A stretch of DNA of 41,804 nucleotides, taken from NCBI GenBank assembly GCA_022508895.1, contig JAFLUH010000009.1, positions 1 through 41,804 on the forward strand, given 5' to 3'. The notes beneath the pieces are model-generated. The model was not told the origin of the DNA and made no database searches. It was given only the letters and a program-made list of their open reading frames with translations. The stretch is from Oscillospiraceae bacterium (lineage in GTDB: Bacteria; Bacillota; Clostridia; Oscillospirales; Ruminococcaceae). How positions within the stretch are numbered: position 1 is the first letter of the stretch; the number at the start of each line of letters is the position of its first letter. Positions 29,715-37,190 of the stretch are shown here, piece by piece. A program made the position numbers and the translations under genes.

Positions 29715-30806
29715 ATGTCCGAGAATACCGAGAAAAAACAAAACGTGCTTTTGAAAATGTTCGTTCCCATGTAGGGGGACAGCAGGGGCACGCTTATAAG
29801 AAAAATCTTCTCTATACTGTGCATCGTTGTGGCGATAGTGTGCGCCATCGTGGTGACGGTGGAATTTACCCGCAGAAGCGAAGACGAACAGATTATAGAC
29901 GGTCTGTCAAATCTTATGGCGGGGAGCGCCTCGGGAAGCTTTTCCATCAGCGATGAAAAGGTGGAGGAGATAAAGAAGGAAGAACCCGAAATACTGGATA
30001 AGTTTATCGACCTTTACGCCGAGAACAACGAGATCGTAGGCTGGATCACGGTGGGCGGCGGAGATATACTGATGAGCTATCCCGTTATGATGAACGAGGA
30101 GGACACCGAGTATTATCTGCACCGCAATTTCTACAAGGACTACAGCTACAGCGGCTCCATTTTCTGCGATAATCATGTGCTTCCCTTCACTGACGCGCAT
30201 AATCTGCTTATTTACGGTCATCACATGGCTTCAGGCGAATATTTCGGAAAGCTTACATACTATAACCCATACGCCGGCGGTACCCGTGCAAGCAGGTTCA
30301 TCGAAACCTATAAGGCTTACCCTACCTTGCAGTTCGACACCCTCTGGGAGGAGGGCACCTACAAGATATTCGCAGGCATATTCATAAACGTAAAGGAAAA
30401 GGACGGCTACGTTTACCCCTATCACAGAAAGAGACAGTTCAAAAACGAGCTGGAATTCATGGACTTCATGGGCAATATAATGGACAGAAGTATGTTCTAC
30501 ACCGATGTGGACGTGGAGTACGGCGATCGGATAATCTCGCTTTCCACCTGCTGGTACTATCCCGTTGAAACCGGCGAGGAAACACGCTTCGTGCTGTTTG
30601 CAAGAAAGGTCAGAGAGGGCGAGGATCCCGGCGTTGACGTGGACAAGATCGTGGTCAATCCCGACCCGCTGTTCTTCGATACATATTACAAACAGCTTGG
30701 CGGCTCATGGGGCGGACGTACATGGGATAAGGATTATCCTTGGCTCGTAAAGGATTTCGATAAGTATACCGATATAATCGACAGTACCGGAAAATCAGCG
30801 TCATAA
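29715..30806 (+). pseudogene. class B sortase 2, interrupted by an in-frame TAG
   Basis: ATG 29715, with GGAGG eight bases upstream, opens a frame that reads 19 codons (MSENTEKKQN...FVPM) to TAG at 29772-29774, then continues without interruption to 30806. The TAG falls at the Lys of the FPxKGD motif shared by sortases 1 and 3 (AAG there, TAG here). TM and catalytic domain follow with all key residues: His169 (IYGHHM), Cys279 (LSTCWYYP), Arg291 (TRFVLF), numbering the TAG as residue 20. There is no decay beyond the single change. In-frame GTG codons downstream lie inside the TM helix and lack a ribosome site. It may be a recent nonsense allele or be read through. Confidence 0.85.
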
Positions 30807-30837
30807 CGGACATTCATAAGGAAGGTGCAATTGAAAA

Positions 30838-31887
30838 ATGCCTGAGTTTGAACCTATAAGAAAAAAAGGCGGGAGAAAGAAAAAACAGACCGTCGCTCAG
30901 TCCCTTTTCCCCTGCAAGGGAGACAGCGTGGGCGAGGTTATCAGAAAGATAGTTTTCCTGCTCGCCATTCTGACGCTGATAGGCGCTACCGCCGTGATAA
31001 TATGGTTTTACTTCGTCCGCACGGATAACCTCAACAAGGAGGTCCAGGATATGCTGAGCCACCGCGGCGAGTCCTCCAACGACGTTATCTCGATAAAGAT
31101 AAACTATACCAACGAGGACGGCACAGTTGAGGAAAAAGAGGTCACCATTCTTGAGGAATATGCGGAGATGTATCAGGAATATCCCGATATGGTGGGCTTT
31201 ATCGAGATATATCCGTGGATACAGTATCCTGTGATGCAGACCACCGACAACGATTTCTACCTGCATCACAACTTCTATAAGGTCCCCACCGAGAACGGTA
31301 CAATATTCGCAGATTACGAGGTGCCCATAACGGCGGATTCGATGCCTGCAAATACCATTATTTACGGGCATAACCTTCTCACAAGAAATATGTTCGAGCC
31401 GCTGTCATACTACAGGAGACAGGGGATAGATTTCCTGAAGGAAAACTATCTGGTGACTTTCGATACCCTTTACGAGAAAAATAAGTACATTATTTTCGCA
31501 GTGTTCCTTGCCAACACCACCGAAAACTGGGGCGAGGTGTTCAATTATCAGAATTTTGTGACATTCGACTCCAAAAGCGAATTCGACGGCTTCGTCGCGG
31601 AATGTCTGGACAGGAGCTATTACTACACGGGTATAGACCTGGAGTACGGCGACGAGCTGCTTACGCTGTCTACCTGCGACTTCTCCTGCCTCAGCGACAT
31701 GAGAATGGTCGTTGTGGCAAGAAAGGTCCGTCCGGGCGAAAGCCCCGTTCTGGATACCGATACCTTTATCGACAACAGCGGCTATGACGAAAACTGGAAG
31801 CTGAAGCGCAAAATGTGCGAGGCTTACGGCGTCGCATGGGCGGGAAGACAGTGGGATACCTCATGGATAAAGGATTTTGAGGAGTAA
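30838..31887 (+). CDS. class B sortase 3 of a tandem set (349 aa)
   Basis: The tail (KKGGRKKKQ...LFPCKGDSVGEVIRK) is followed by a TM helix at about 39-60. The sortase domain has GFIEIYPWIQYPVMQTTDNDFYLHHNF, catalytic His178 (IIYGHNL), Cys280 (TLSTCDF) and Arg289 (DMRMVVVARK). The Thr-Leu-Ser-Thr-Cys box is the closest of the three to the canonical SrtB motif. A further conserved end, GVAWAGRQWDTSW, resembles the C-termini of the other two (VGWQQAKD, GGRTWDKDYPW). It lies 31 bases after sortase 2 and 19 before the SpoIID-like gene. Confidence 0.9.
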   Translation: MPEFEPIRKKGGRKKKQTVAQSLFPCKGDSVGEVIRKIVFLLAILTLIGATAVIIWFYFVRTDNLNKEVQDMLSHRGESSNDVISIKINYTNEDGTVEEKEVTILEEYAEMYQEYPDMVGFIEIYPWIQYPVMQTTDNDFYLHHNFYKVPTENGTIFADYEVPITADSMPANTIIYGHNLLTRNMFEPLSYYRRQGIDFLKENYLVTFDTLYEKNKYIIFAVFLANTTENWGEVFNYQNFVTFDSKSEFDGFVAECLDRSYYYTGIDLEYGDELLTLSTCDFSCLSDMRMVVVARKVRPGESPVLDTDTFIDNSGYDENWKLKRKMCEAYGVAWAGRQWDTSWIKDFEE

Positions 31888-31906
31888 TTGACAGGAAATT
31901 ATTTGT

Positions 31907-33202
31907 ATGAGAAAAGCTGCTTTTGTTGAAATAACCGTTTCTTTGCTGATAGCGCTGGCGTATGTGTATCTGTTCGGCGTTGTGGGGACGGTGGAAAGAA
32001 TGCCTCAGGTGATAGAGGAGGAGACGGCCTCCACCGACGAGACTACCACAACCACCACTGCCGCAACCGAGACTACTCCCGAGTATGCGGGGGAGACGGT
32101 GACCTTTCCAAGCTATACTTCGCTGGACGTGTCCAACCCCGACAAGCCTTTTACGGTAAATCAGGCGGTGACTTATCCGGCAGGACATACCGAGCCTCCC
32201 ATCGTGACTACGGACGAAAGCGCAGCCGCCACTACCACCACGGAGGACGACAGCTACGTTATAGGCGGCAATGAGGAGAGCACCACTACCACCACTGCTG
32301 CCACTACCACCACCGAGGCGACTACCACCACTCCCCAGACCACCACCGCTTCGGAGGAAGCGCCTCTTGACGACCCCAATGCGGGTACGGGAGAGCACGG
32401 TACCCTTACGGTCTACTATACCGGCAGCGGCGGTAATGTCACCGGCGACGCCGTGGATATACTGTCGCAGGTGGTGATGGGAGAGATAGGCGGCAGCTTT
32501 GACGAGGAGGCTATCAAGGCTCAGGCTATCGCCGCATACACCTACATAAAATATTACAACGATAACGGAAATGCGCCTTATGTGGCGGTGAGGACGCCTA
32601 ACGACAAGGTAAGACGCTGCGTAAGCGAGGTCATCGGTAAGGCGGTATACTACAACGGCACCATTATACAGGCGGTCTACGGCGCTTCTTCGGCAGGGTA
32701 CACCGCTTCGTCGCTGAATGTGTGGGGCGTGGATTACCCGTATCTTAAAAGCACAAAATGCGAGCTGGACGCGCTTTATGACCCCAACTACGGGGTAAAG
32801 ACCACCTTCACCTCCAACGAGATAAAGAATTATGTGAAGAATGCAACGGGGATAGTGCTGGAAGGCGACCCCGGAAACTGGTTCGCCATAAAGGAATATG
32901 TGGACAACGTTTATGTGGGGACGCTGAGCATCGGCGGGCATACGACCTACACCAACAGCAGCGGCAAGACCGTTAATATCACCGGCAGGGTGCTGAGAGA
33001 GCAGATAATGAACTACAATCTGCGCTCCGCCTGCTTTGAGATAACCTACAGTGCCGATACCGACAAGTTTACATTTACCACCTACGGGTACGGACACGGA
33101 GTGGGGCTGAGCCAGCACGGCGCCAATAATTTAGCTACCTACTGGGGGTACGATTATCGGCAGATATTGCAGTTTTATTATCCGGGGACGGAGATAAGAT
33201 GA
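31907..33202 (+). CDS. SpoIID/LytB-domain lytic transglycosylase, membrane-anchored (431 aa)
   Basis: An N-terminal membrane segment (about 4-26) is followed by a Thr/Glu-rich low-complexity region (about 38-160) and a SpoIID domain: VVMGEIGGSFDEEAIKAQAIAAYTY with the putative catalytic Glu193, a central VYGASSAGYTAS, and the C-terminal GYGHGVGLSQHGANNLATY...YYPGTEI. SpoIID enzymes cleave denuded glycan strands, in sporulation or in vegetative wall turnover (LytB). Placement directly after three sortases points to a wall-associated job. It lacks a sorting signal. Confidence 0.88.
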   Translation: MRKAAFVEITVSLLIALAYVYLFGVVGTVERMPQVIEEETASTDETTTTTTAATETTPEYAGETVTFPSYTSLDVSNPDKPFTVNQAVTYPAGHTEPPIVTTDESAAATTTTEDDSYVIGGNEESTTTTTAATTTTEATTTTPQTTTASEEAPLDDPNAGTGEHGTLTVYYTGSGGNVTGDAVDILSQVVMGEIGGSFDEEAIKAQAIAAYTYIKYYNDNGNAPYVAVRTPNDKVRRCVSEVIGKAVYYNGTIIQAVYGASSAGYTASSLNVWGVDYPYLKSTKCELDALYDPNYGVKTTFTSNEIKNYVKNATGIVLEGDPGNWFAIKEYVDNVYVGTLSIGGHTTYTNSSGKTVNITGRVLREQIMNYNLRSACFEITYSADTDKFTFTTYGYGHGVGLSQHGANNLATYWGYDYRQILQFYYPGTEIR

Positions 33203-33259
33203 TAAGCTATAGCGCTCTGCAAGTGCGGGGCGCTATTAAAATGCACGAATGGAGGACGT

Positions 33260-33601
33260 ATGGAAAAGACATTTACGGAAATGATAACCTTTCAGGTGAA
33301 GCCTGATAAGCTGGAGGAATTTGAGGAGCTTGCGGGAAAGCTCAAAGCGGAGCAGGCTAAGCAGGAGGGCTGTGTTGGAATACGGTACTTTAAACGGTTC
33401 TATACCTTTGATGACAAAGTTCATGAGCCTCCAAGAGAGCTTACAAGGATAGTCAAGTGCGTCAAGTACTACGCTTACTGGGAGTTCGATACCATTGAAA
33501 ACTGCGGTAAGGGGACGGGGTGGCTGTTCGATAATTATTATAAGGAGCTCAGCAGGCTGCTGATAATGCCCTTTGATCTGAACAGCGGGTATTCGTTGTG
33601 A
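33260..33601 (+). CDS. ABM-fold (dimeric alpha/beta barrel) protein (113 aa)
   Basis: The start MEKTFTEMITFQVKPDKLEEFEELAGKLKAEQAKQEGCVGIRYFKR has the beta-strand, helix and GCVG...Y pattern of antibiotic-biosynthesis-monooxygenase-like domains. The middle (YAYWEFDTIENC) fits the family's third strand. Many such proteins are heme or quinol-related or of unknown function, so no reaction is assigned. GGAGG lies four bases before ATG 33260. It is last in the long operon, before a terminator. Confidence 0.7.
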   Translation: MEKTFTEMITFQVKPDKLEEFEELAGKLKAEQAKQEGCVGIRYFKRFYTFDDKVHEPPRELTRIVKCVKYYAYWEFDTIENCGKGTGWLFDNYYKELSRLLIMPFDLNSGYSL

Positions 33602-33646
33602 TCTGCTTCGGGGCGCTGCGAGAAAGAAATTTTGAAAGCGACGGAT

Positions 33647-33675
33647 AAAAGCCTGAGAACACGTTCTCAGGCTTT
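33647..33675. terminator. bidirectional terminator between the sortase operon and GH5 gene
   Basis: AAAAGCCTGAGAAC (33647-33660) pairs with GTTCTCAGGCTTT (33663-33675), with T-rich sequence on both sides. Confidence 0.85.
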
Positions 33676-33698
33676 CGCTTTATTCCGTTTACAGATCG

Positions 33699-34910
33699 TC
33701 AGGGCGCTTTTGTCACCTCGTAATCCTCTCCCGAAACGGCTCTGTTCAGGCCGTCGATAAGTCCCGACACTCTCCACACATAGGTGCTGCGGTCAAGGAT
33801 ACCGCCGTTGTCCCACAGGAAGCAGGCTGCGTGCATATCGGTGCAGAGCTTCACAAGGTACTCGCAGTAATAGGTCTGCTCCCTGTTCACGCCGCCGCCT
33901 GCGTATTCGCCGATTATCACGGGGATACCCTTGTCAACAAAGGTGGTTTTGAGCTGGTTCATCTTGCTTGTCATAAGCCTGATGTCGGCGTCGCTGCCCC
34001 ATGTCTTCTGCTGACCTGCGATAAACTCCCAAGGGGTGTAGTAGTGCACCGAAAGGATAAGGTGGTCGGCTATCGTGTCGGTGGGCATCTTGAACAGAGG
34101 CTTGCAGGTCTCGGCAACGTCCGTCCAGTAGCCTGCGATAAGCAGGTGGCGCTTCTCGTTGTTGCCGCCGCTGGCTCTGATAAGGTCTACGAAGTCCTGA
34201 TTTATCCTGTTCAGCAGGGCGAAGGCGTCGGACTGAGGGAGCGAGTCAAAGCCTACCTCGTTCATGGACTCGAAAATCAGATAGTCGGAATAGTCCCGGA
34301 AGCGGTCGGCTATCTGGTTCCACATTTTGCTGTAGCGGGCGTAGAATTTGTCGTAGTCTTCGAGAGCGTACTGGCGGAGCCATGCGCCGAACTTTGCGTC
34401 GTCGCCGCCGTCGTGGTGCATATTGATTATCACATAGAAGCCGCGGTCGATGGCGTAGTCAACTATCTCCTGCACTCTGTCCATCCACTCCGTCTTTATG
34501 CTGTCGTCCTCATTAAGATGGTCACGCCATGTCACGGGGATACGAACGGCGTTTATGCCGAAATCCTTCAGATGGTCGAAAAGCTCGGGGGTGGTCATTA
34601 TGTTGCCCCATAGTGTTTCGTCAACCTCCTCTCCTTCTTCGACGTGCTCGTTTATCTTGCCGTCGCCGTCACGGTCTGCCTGACATACGTCAAGGGTGTT
34701 GCCTAAGTTCCAGCCGATGGTCATGTCGTCTACAAGCTGGGCAGAGGTGAAGTTGTCACGCATTATGCCTGTGTTGGGAGTGTTTTCGGTGCTGCCGTCA
34801 CTGCTGCCCGTGTTGTCGCCGTTTTCGCTGCCGCTGCCGTTATTGCAGGCGGTCAGGGTGAGTATTGAGGCAGCCGCAAGCAGGGCGGCAAGGGTTTTTC
34901 TGAATTTCAT
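33699..34910 (-). CDS. GH5 endoglucanase-type lipoprotein with an EF-hand-like insert (403 aa)
   Basis: The signal peptide ends in lipobox LTAC (Cys22), then comes a Gly/Ser/Asn-rich linker and a GH5 barrel: GWNLGNTLD, AVRIPVTWRDH, IINMHHDGG, acid/base Glu218 in FESMNEVG, LSVHYYTPWEF, nucleophile Glu335 in IIGEYAGG, and CFLWDNGG. The barrel resembles GH5 endo-beta-glucanases (cellulase or related beta-glucan/xyloglucan activity). Between NTLD and the conserved TLWGN is an insert of about 20 residues with a calcium-loop pattern, DRDGDGKINEHV (79-90). There is no dockerin or CBM. Lipid anchoring keeps it on the cell surface. Promoter with paired operators upstream. Confidence 0.93.
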   Translation of the reverse strand: MKFRKTLAALLAAASILTLTACNNGSGSENGDNTGSSDGSTENTPNTGIMRDNFTSAQLVDDMTIGWNLGNTLDVCQADRDGDGKINEHVEEGEEVDETLWGNIMTTPELFDHLKDFGINAVRIPVTWRDHLNEDDSIKTEWMDRVQEIVDYAIDRGFYVIINMHHDGGDDAKFGAWLRQYALEDYDKFYARYSKMWNQIADRFRDYSDYLIFESMNEVGFDSLPQSDAFALLNRINQDFVDLIRASGGNNEKRHLLIAGYWTDVAETCKPLFKMPTDTIADHLILSVHYYTPWEFIAGQQKTWGSDADIRLMTSKMNQLKTTFVDKGIPVIIGEYAGGGVNREQTYYCEYLVKLCTDMHAACFLWDNGGILDRSTYVWRVSGLIDGLNRAVSGEDYEVTKAP

Positions 34911-34939
34911 TGCTGTTCCCCTTTCGTTTCTTTAATTAT

Positions 34940-34993
34940 TGTAAACGATTACAATTCTGTACTTATTATAGTGTAAACGTTTACATTTGTCAA
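34940..34993 (-). promoter_or_regulatory. GH5 promoter with two LacI/CcpA-family operators
   Basis: On the minus strand TTGACA (34988-34993) and TATAAT (34965-34970) are 17 bases apart. The spacer contains the perfect palindrome TGTAAACGTTTACA (34972-34985), which fits the cre consensus. A second site, TGTAAACGATTACA (34940-34953), lies downstream with centres 32 bases apart. Repression by a LacI/GalR-type regulator or CcpA is expected. Confidence 0.85.
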
Positions 34994-35066
34994 TAGGGAA
35001 AATTATTTTTGTATGAATAGACAAAATTATGTGGTGGTTATTGTGGGTGTTGACCGCATAAAAAGA

Positions 35067-35091
35067 AGCCCTGAGCGTATAACTCAGGGCT
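35067..35091 (-). terminator. terminator of htpG
   Basis: AGCCCTGAG (35067-35075) pairs with CTCAGGGCT (35083-35091); on the minus strand TCTTTTT follows. Confidence 0.85.
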
Positions 35092-35098
35092 TTTGTGT

Positions 35099-37018
35099 TT
35101 ACTTCGCCATCACCTTGCTCAGCTCCTCGCTGAACTTTACGGGGTCGTCTATCGTCATGCCCTCTATCAGCATTGCCTGCGTGAAAAGCAGCTCGGCGTA
35201 GGTGCTGAGCATTTCCCTGTCGTTGTCGAACAGGTATTGCAGCTTGTCGAAGATGGGGTGGTTGGGGTTTATCTCAAGTGCCTTGTCCGCCTTTGCCTTG
35301 CGGTCGGTGGGCATGGAGTTCAGCACCTTCTCCATCTCAACTGACAGCGCACCGTCGCTGGTTATGCAGACGGGGTGGGTCTTCAGCTTGTTGGTGAGAC
35401 GCACTGCGGCTACCTTGTCGCCGAGTGCTTCCTTGATAGCGTCGCAAAGCTCTTTGCTGTCAGCGTTCTTTTCCTTTATCTCCTTCTTCTCTTCCTCGGT
35501 TTCGAGATCGAGGTCGCCGCCCTGCACGGACTTGAACTTCTTGTCGCTGTAGTCCACCATCATCTGTATGCAGAACTCGTCTACGTTTTCGGTGAGGTAG
35601 AGTATTTCGTAGCCCTTGTCCTTTACGCTTTCCACGACGGGGAGGGCATCTATGCGGTCTACGCTGTCGCCTGCGGCGTAGTAGATGCAGTCCTGCCCCT
35701 CCTTCATGCCTGCTACATATTCTTCCAAGGTCACGTTTTTCTTGTCCTTGCTGGAGGGGAACAGGAGCAGGTCTTGCAGCAGCTCCTTGTTCATGCCGTA
35801 GCCGTTGTAAATGCCGAATTTTATCTGTAAGCCGAAGGCCTTCCAGAACTCCTCGTACTTCTCACGCTCGTTGTTAAGGAGCTTTTTCAGCTCGTTTTTG
35901 ATAGTCCTTTCAAGGGAGCGGGCGATTATTTTCAGCTGGCGGTCGTGCTGGAGCATTTCACGGCTGATATTGAGAGATAAGTCCTCGCTGTCAACCAAGC
36001 CTTTCACGAAGCTGAAATGGTCGGGGAGCAGATCGGAGCACTTGTCCATTATGAGAACGCCGTTGGAGTAGAGCTGAAGTCCCTTTTCGTACTCCTTGGA
36101 GTAGTAGTCGAAGGGGGCTTTCTTGGGAATGAACATGAGGGAGGAGTAGGTGGCGTTGCCCTCGGTCTTGCTGTGGATATGGGCTAAGGGCTCGGTGTAG
36201 TCGAAAAATTTTTCCTGATAGAAGCTGTTGTAGTCCTCGTCCTTCAGCTCGCTCTTGTTCTTTTTCCAAAGGGGTATCATGCTGTTAAGGGTCTCGTCGT
36301 GGACGTGGGTCTCGTACTTCTCCTCCTCGGGCGCGTCCTCGGGGGCGTCCTCCTTGGGGTGGCGGTGGGTCACCTCCATCTTGATGGGGTAGCGGATGTA
36401 GTCGGAGTACTTCTTTACAAGACCTCTCAGGCGGTAATCCGCAAGGAATTCGTCGTAGTCCTCGTCGTCGGTGTTTTCCTTCATGTAAAGGGTTATTTCG
36501 GTGCCGTGACCTTCTTTTTCACATTCCTCGATCGTGTAGCCCTCTACGCCTTCGCTGCTCCACAGGTAGGCGGTGTCTGAGCCGTAAGCCTTGGATTTTA
36601 CGGTCACCTTGGAGGCTACCATGAAGGCGGAATAGAAGCCTACGCCGAACTGTCCGATGACTGAGATGTCCTCGGTGTTTTCGGAGCTTTCGTCGGCTTT
36701 TACCGATTCCTTGAATTTCAGGGAGCCTGACTGGGCGATAACGCCTAAGTTGTTTTCCAGCTCGTCTGCGGTCATGCCGATACCGTTGTCGGTTATTGTT
36801 AGGGTGCGGGCTTCCCTGTCGGGGATGATGCGGATGTGGAAGTCGCTGCGGTCAAGTCCTAAATTCTCGTTCAGGGACTTGAAGTACAGCTTGTCCATTG
36901 CGTCGCTGGCGTTGGAGATAAGCTCACGAATGAATATCTCCTTGTGAGTGTAGATGGAGTTGATCATCATTTCCAGCAGGCGCTTGGATTCGGCTTTGAA
37001 GGCTTTTTTTCTTGACAT
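35099..37018 (-). CDS. htpG: HSP90-family chaperone HtpG (639 aa)
   Basis: This is an ATP-dependent dimeric cytoplasmic chaperone. The N-terminal GHKL domain has ELISNASDAMDKL, DNGIGMTADEL and GQFGVGFYSAF. The middle domain has the LFIPKKAPFDYY-type segment (here SLMFIPKKAPFDYYSKEYEKG) and GLVDSEDLSLNISREMLQ. The C-terminal dimerisation domain ends KFSEELSKVMAK. Length is normal. The start is behind AAAGGACGACCGAC. A promoter and CIRCE element lie directly upstream. Confidence 0.97.
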   Translation of the reverse strand: MSRKKAFKAESKRLLEMMINSIYTHKEIFIRELISNASDAMDKLYFKSLNENLGLDRSDFHIRIIPDREARTLTITDNGIGMTADELENNLGVIAQSGSLKFKESVKADESSENTEDISVIGQFGVGFYSAFMVASKVTVKSKAYGSDTAYLWSSEGVEGYTIEECEKEGHGTEITLYMKENTDDEDYDEFLADYRLRGLVKKYSDYIRYPIKMEVTHRHPKEDAPEDAPEEEKYETHVHDETLNSMIPLWKKNKSELKDEDYNSFYQEKFFDYTEPLAHIHSKTEGNATYSSLMFIPKKAPFDYYSKEYEKGLQLYSNGVLIMDKCSDLLPDHFSFVKGLVDSEDLSLNISREMLQHDRQLKIIARSLERTIKNELKKLLNNEREKYEEFWKAFGLQIKFGIYNGYGMNKELLQDLLLFPSSKDKKNVTLEEYVAGMKEGQDCIYYAAGDSVDRIDALPVVESVKDKGYEILYLTENVDEFCIQMMVDYSDKKFKSVQGGDLDLETEEEKKEIKEKNADSKELCDAIKEALGDKVAAVRLTNKLKTHPVCITSDGALSVEMEKVLNSMPTDRKAKADKALEINPNHPIFDKLQYLFDNDREMLSTYAELLFTQAMLIEGMTIDDPVKFSEELSKVMAK

Positions 37019-37062
37019 TGTCGGTCGTCCTTTCTTTTTATATCAATCTTTGTTTAACGTTT

Positions 37063-37089
37063 TTAGCACTCTATCAGTTGGAGTGCTAA
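37063..37089 (-). promoter_or_regulatory. CIRCE element (HrcA operator) of htpG
   Basis: TTAGCACTC (37063-37071), nine bases, GAGTGCTAA (37081-37089) is a perfect match to the HrcA operator. It sits just downstream of the -10, where binding blocks transcription until heat stress. Confidence 0.95.
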
Positions 37090-37093
37090 ATTT

Positions 37094-37121
37094 ATTATAG
37101 CACTTTTTCGGGGGTTGTCAA
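37094..37121 (-). promoter_or_regulatory. promoter of htpG
   Basis: On the minus strand TTGACA (37116-37121) and TATAAT (37094-37099) are 16 bases apart, with CIRCE starting five bases downstream. Confidence 0.85.
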
Positions 37122-37153
37122 TGGGTTTTTATAAAAATTGTGTGAAAAAAGCA

Positions 37154-37178
37154 AAAAAGCCGTTGTGGAACGGCTTTT
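37154..37178 (-). terminator. terminator of the sigma-fusion gene
   Basis: AAAAAGCCGTT (37154-37164) pairs with AACGGCTTTT (37169-37178) around GTGG; T-rich sequence follows on the minus strand. Confidence 0.85.
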
Positions 37179-37190
37179 GCGGGGAAAAGT

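Noticed and set aside
29829-30806. GTG 29829 as true start of the second sortase
   Set aside because: It lies inside the transmembrane helix, has no ribosome site, and a perfect start with GGAGG exists at 29715.
31766-33118. Long open frame on the minus strand (about 450 codons)
   Set aside because: It is the antisense of the SpoIID gene; its Gly/Ser-rich middle is only the complement of the Thr-rich linker.
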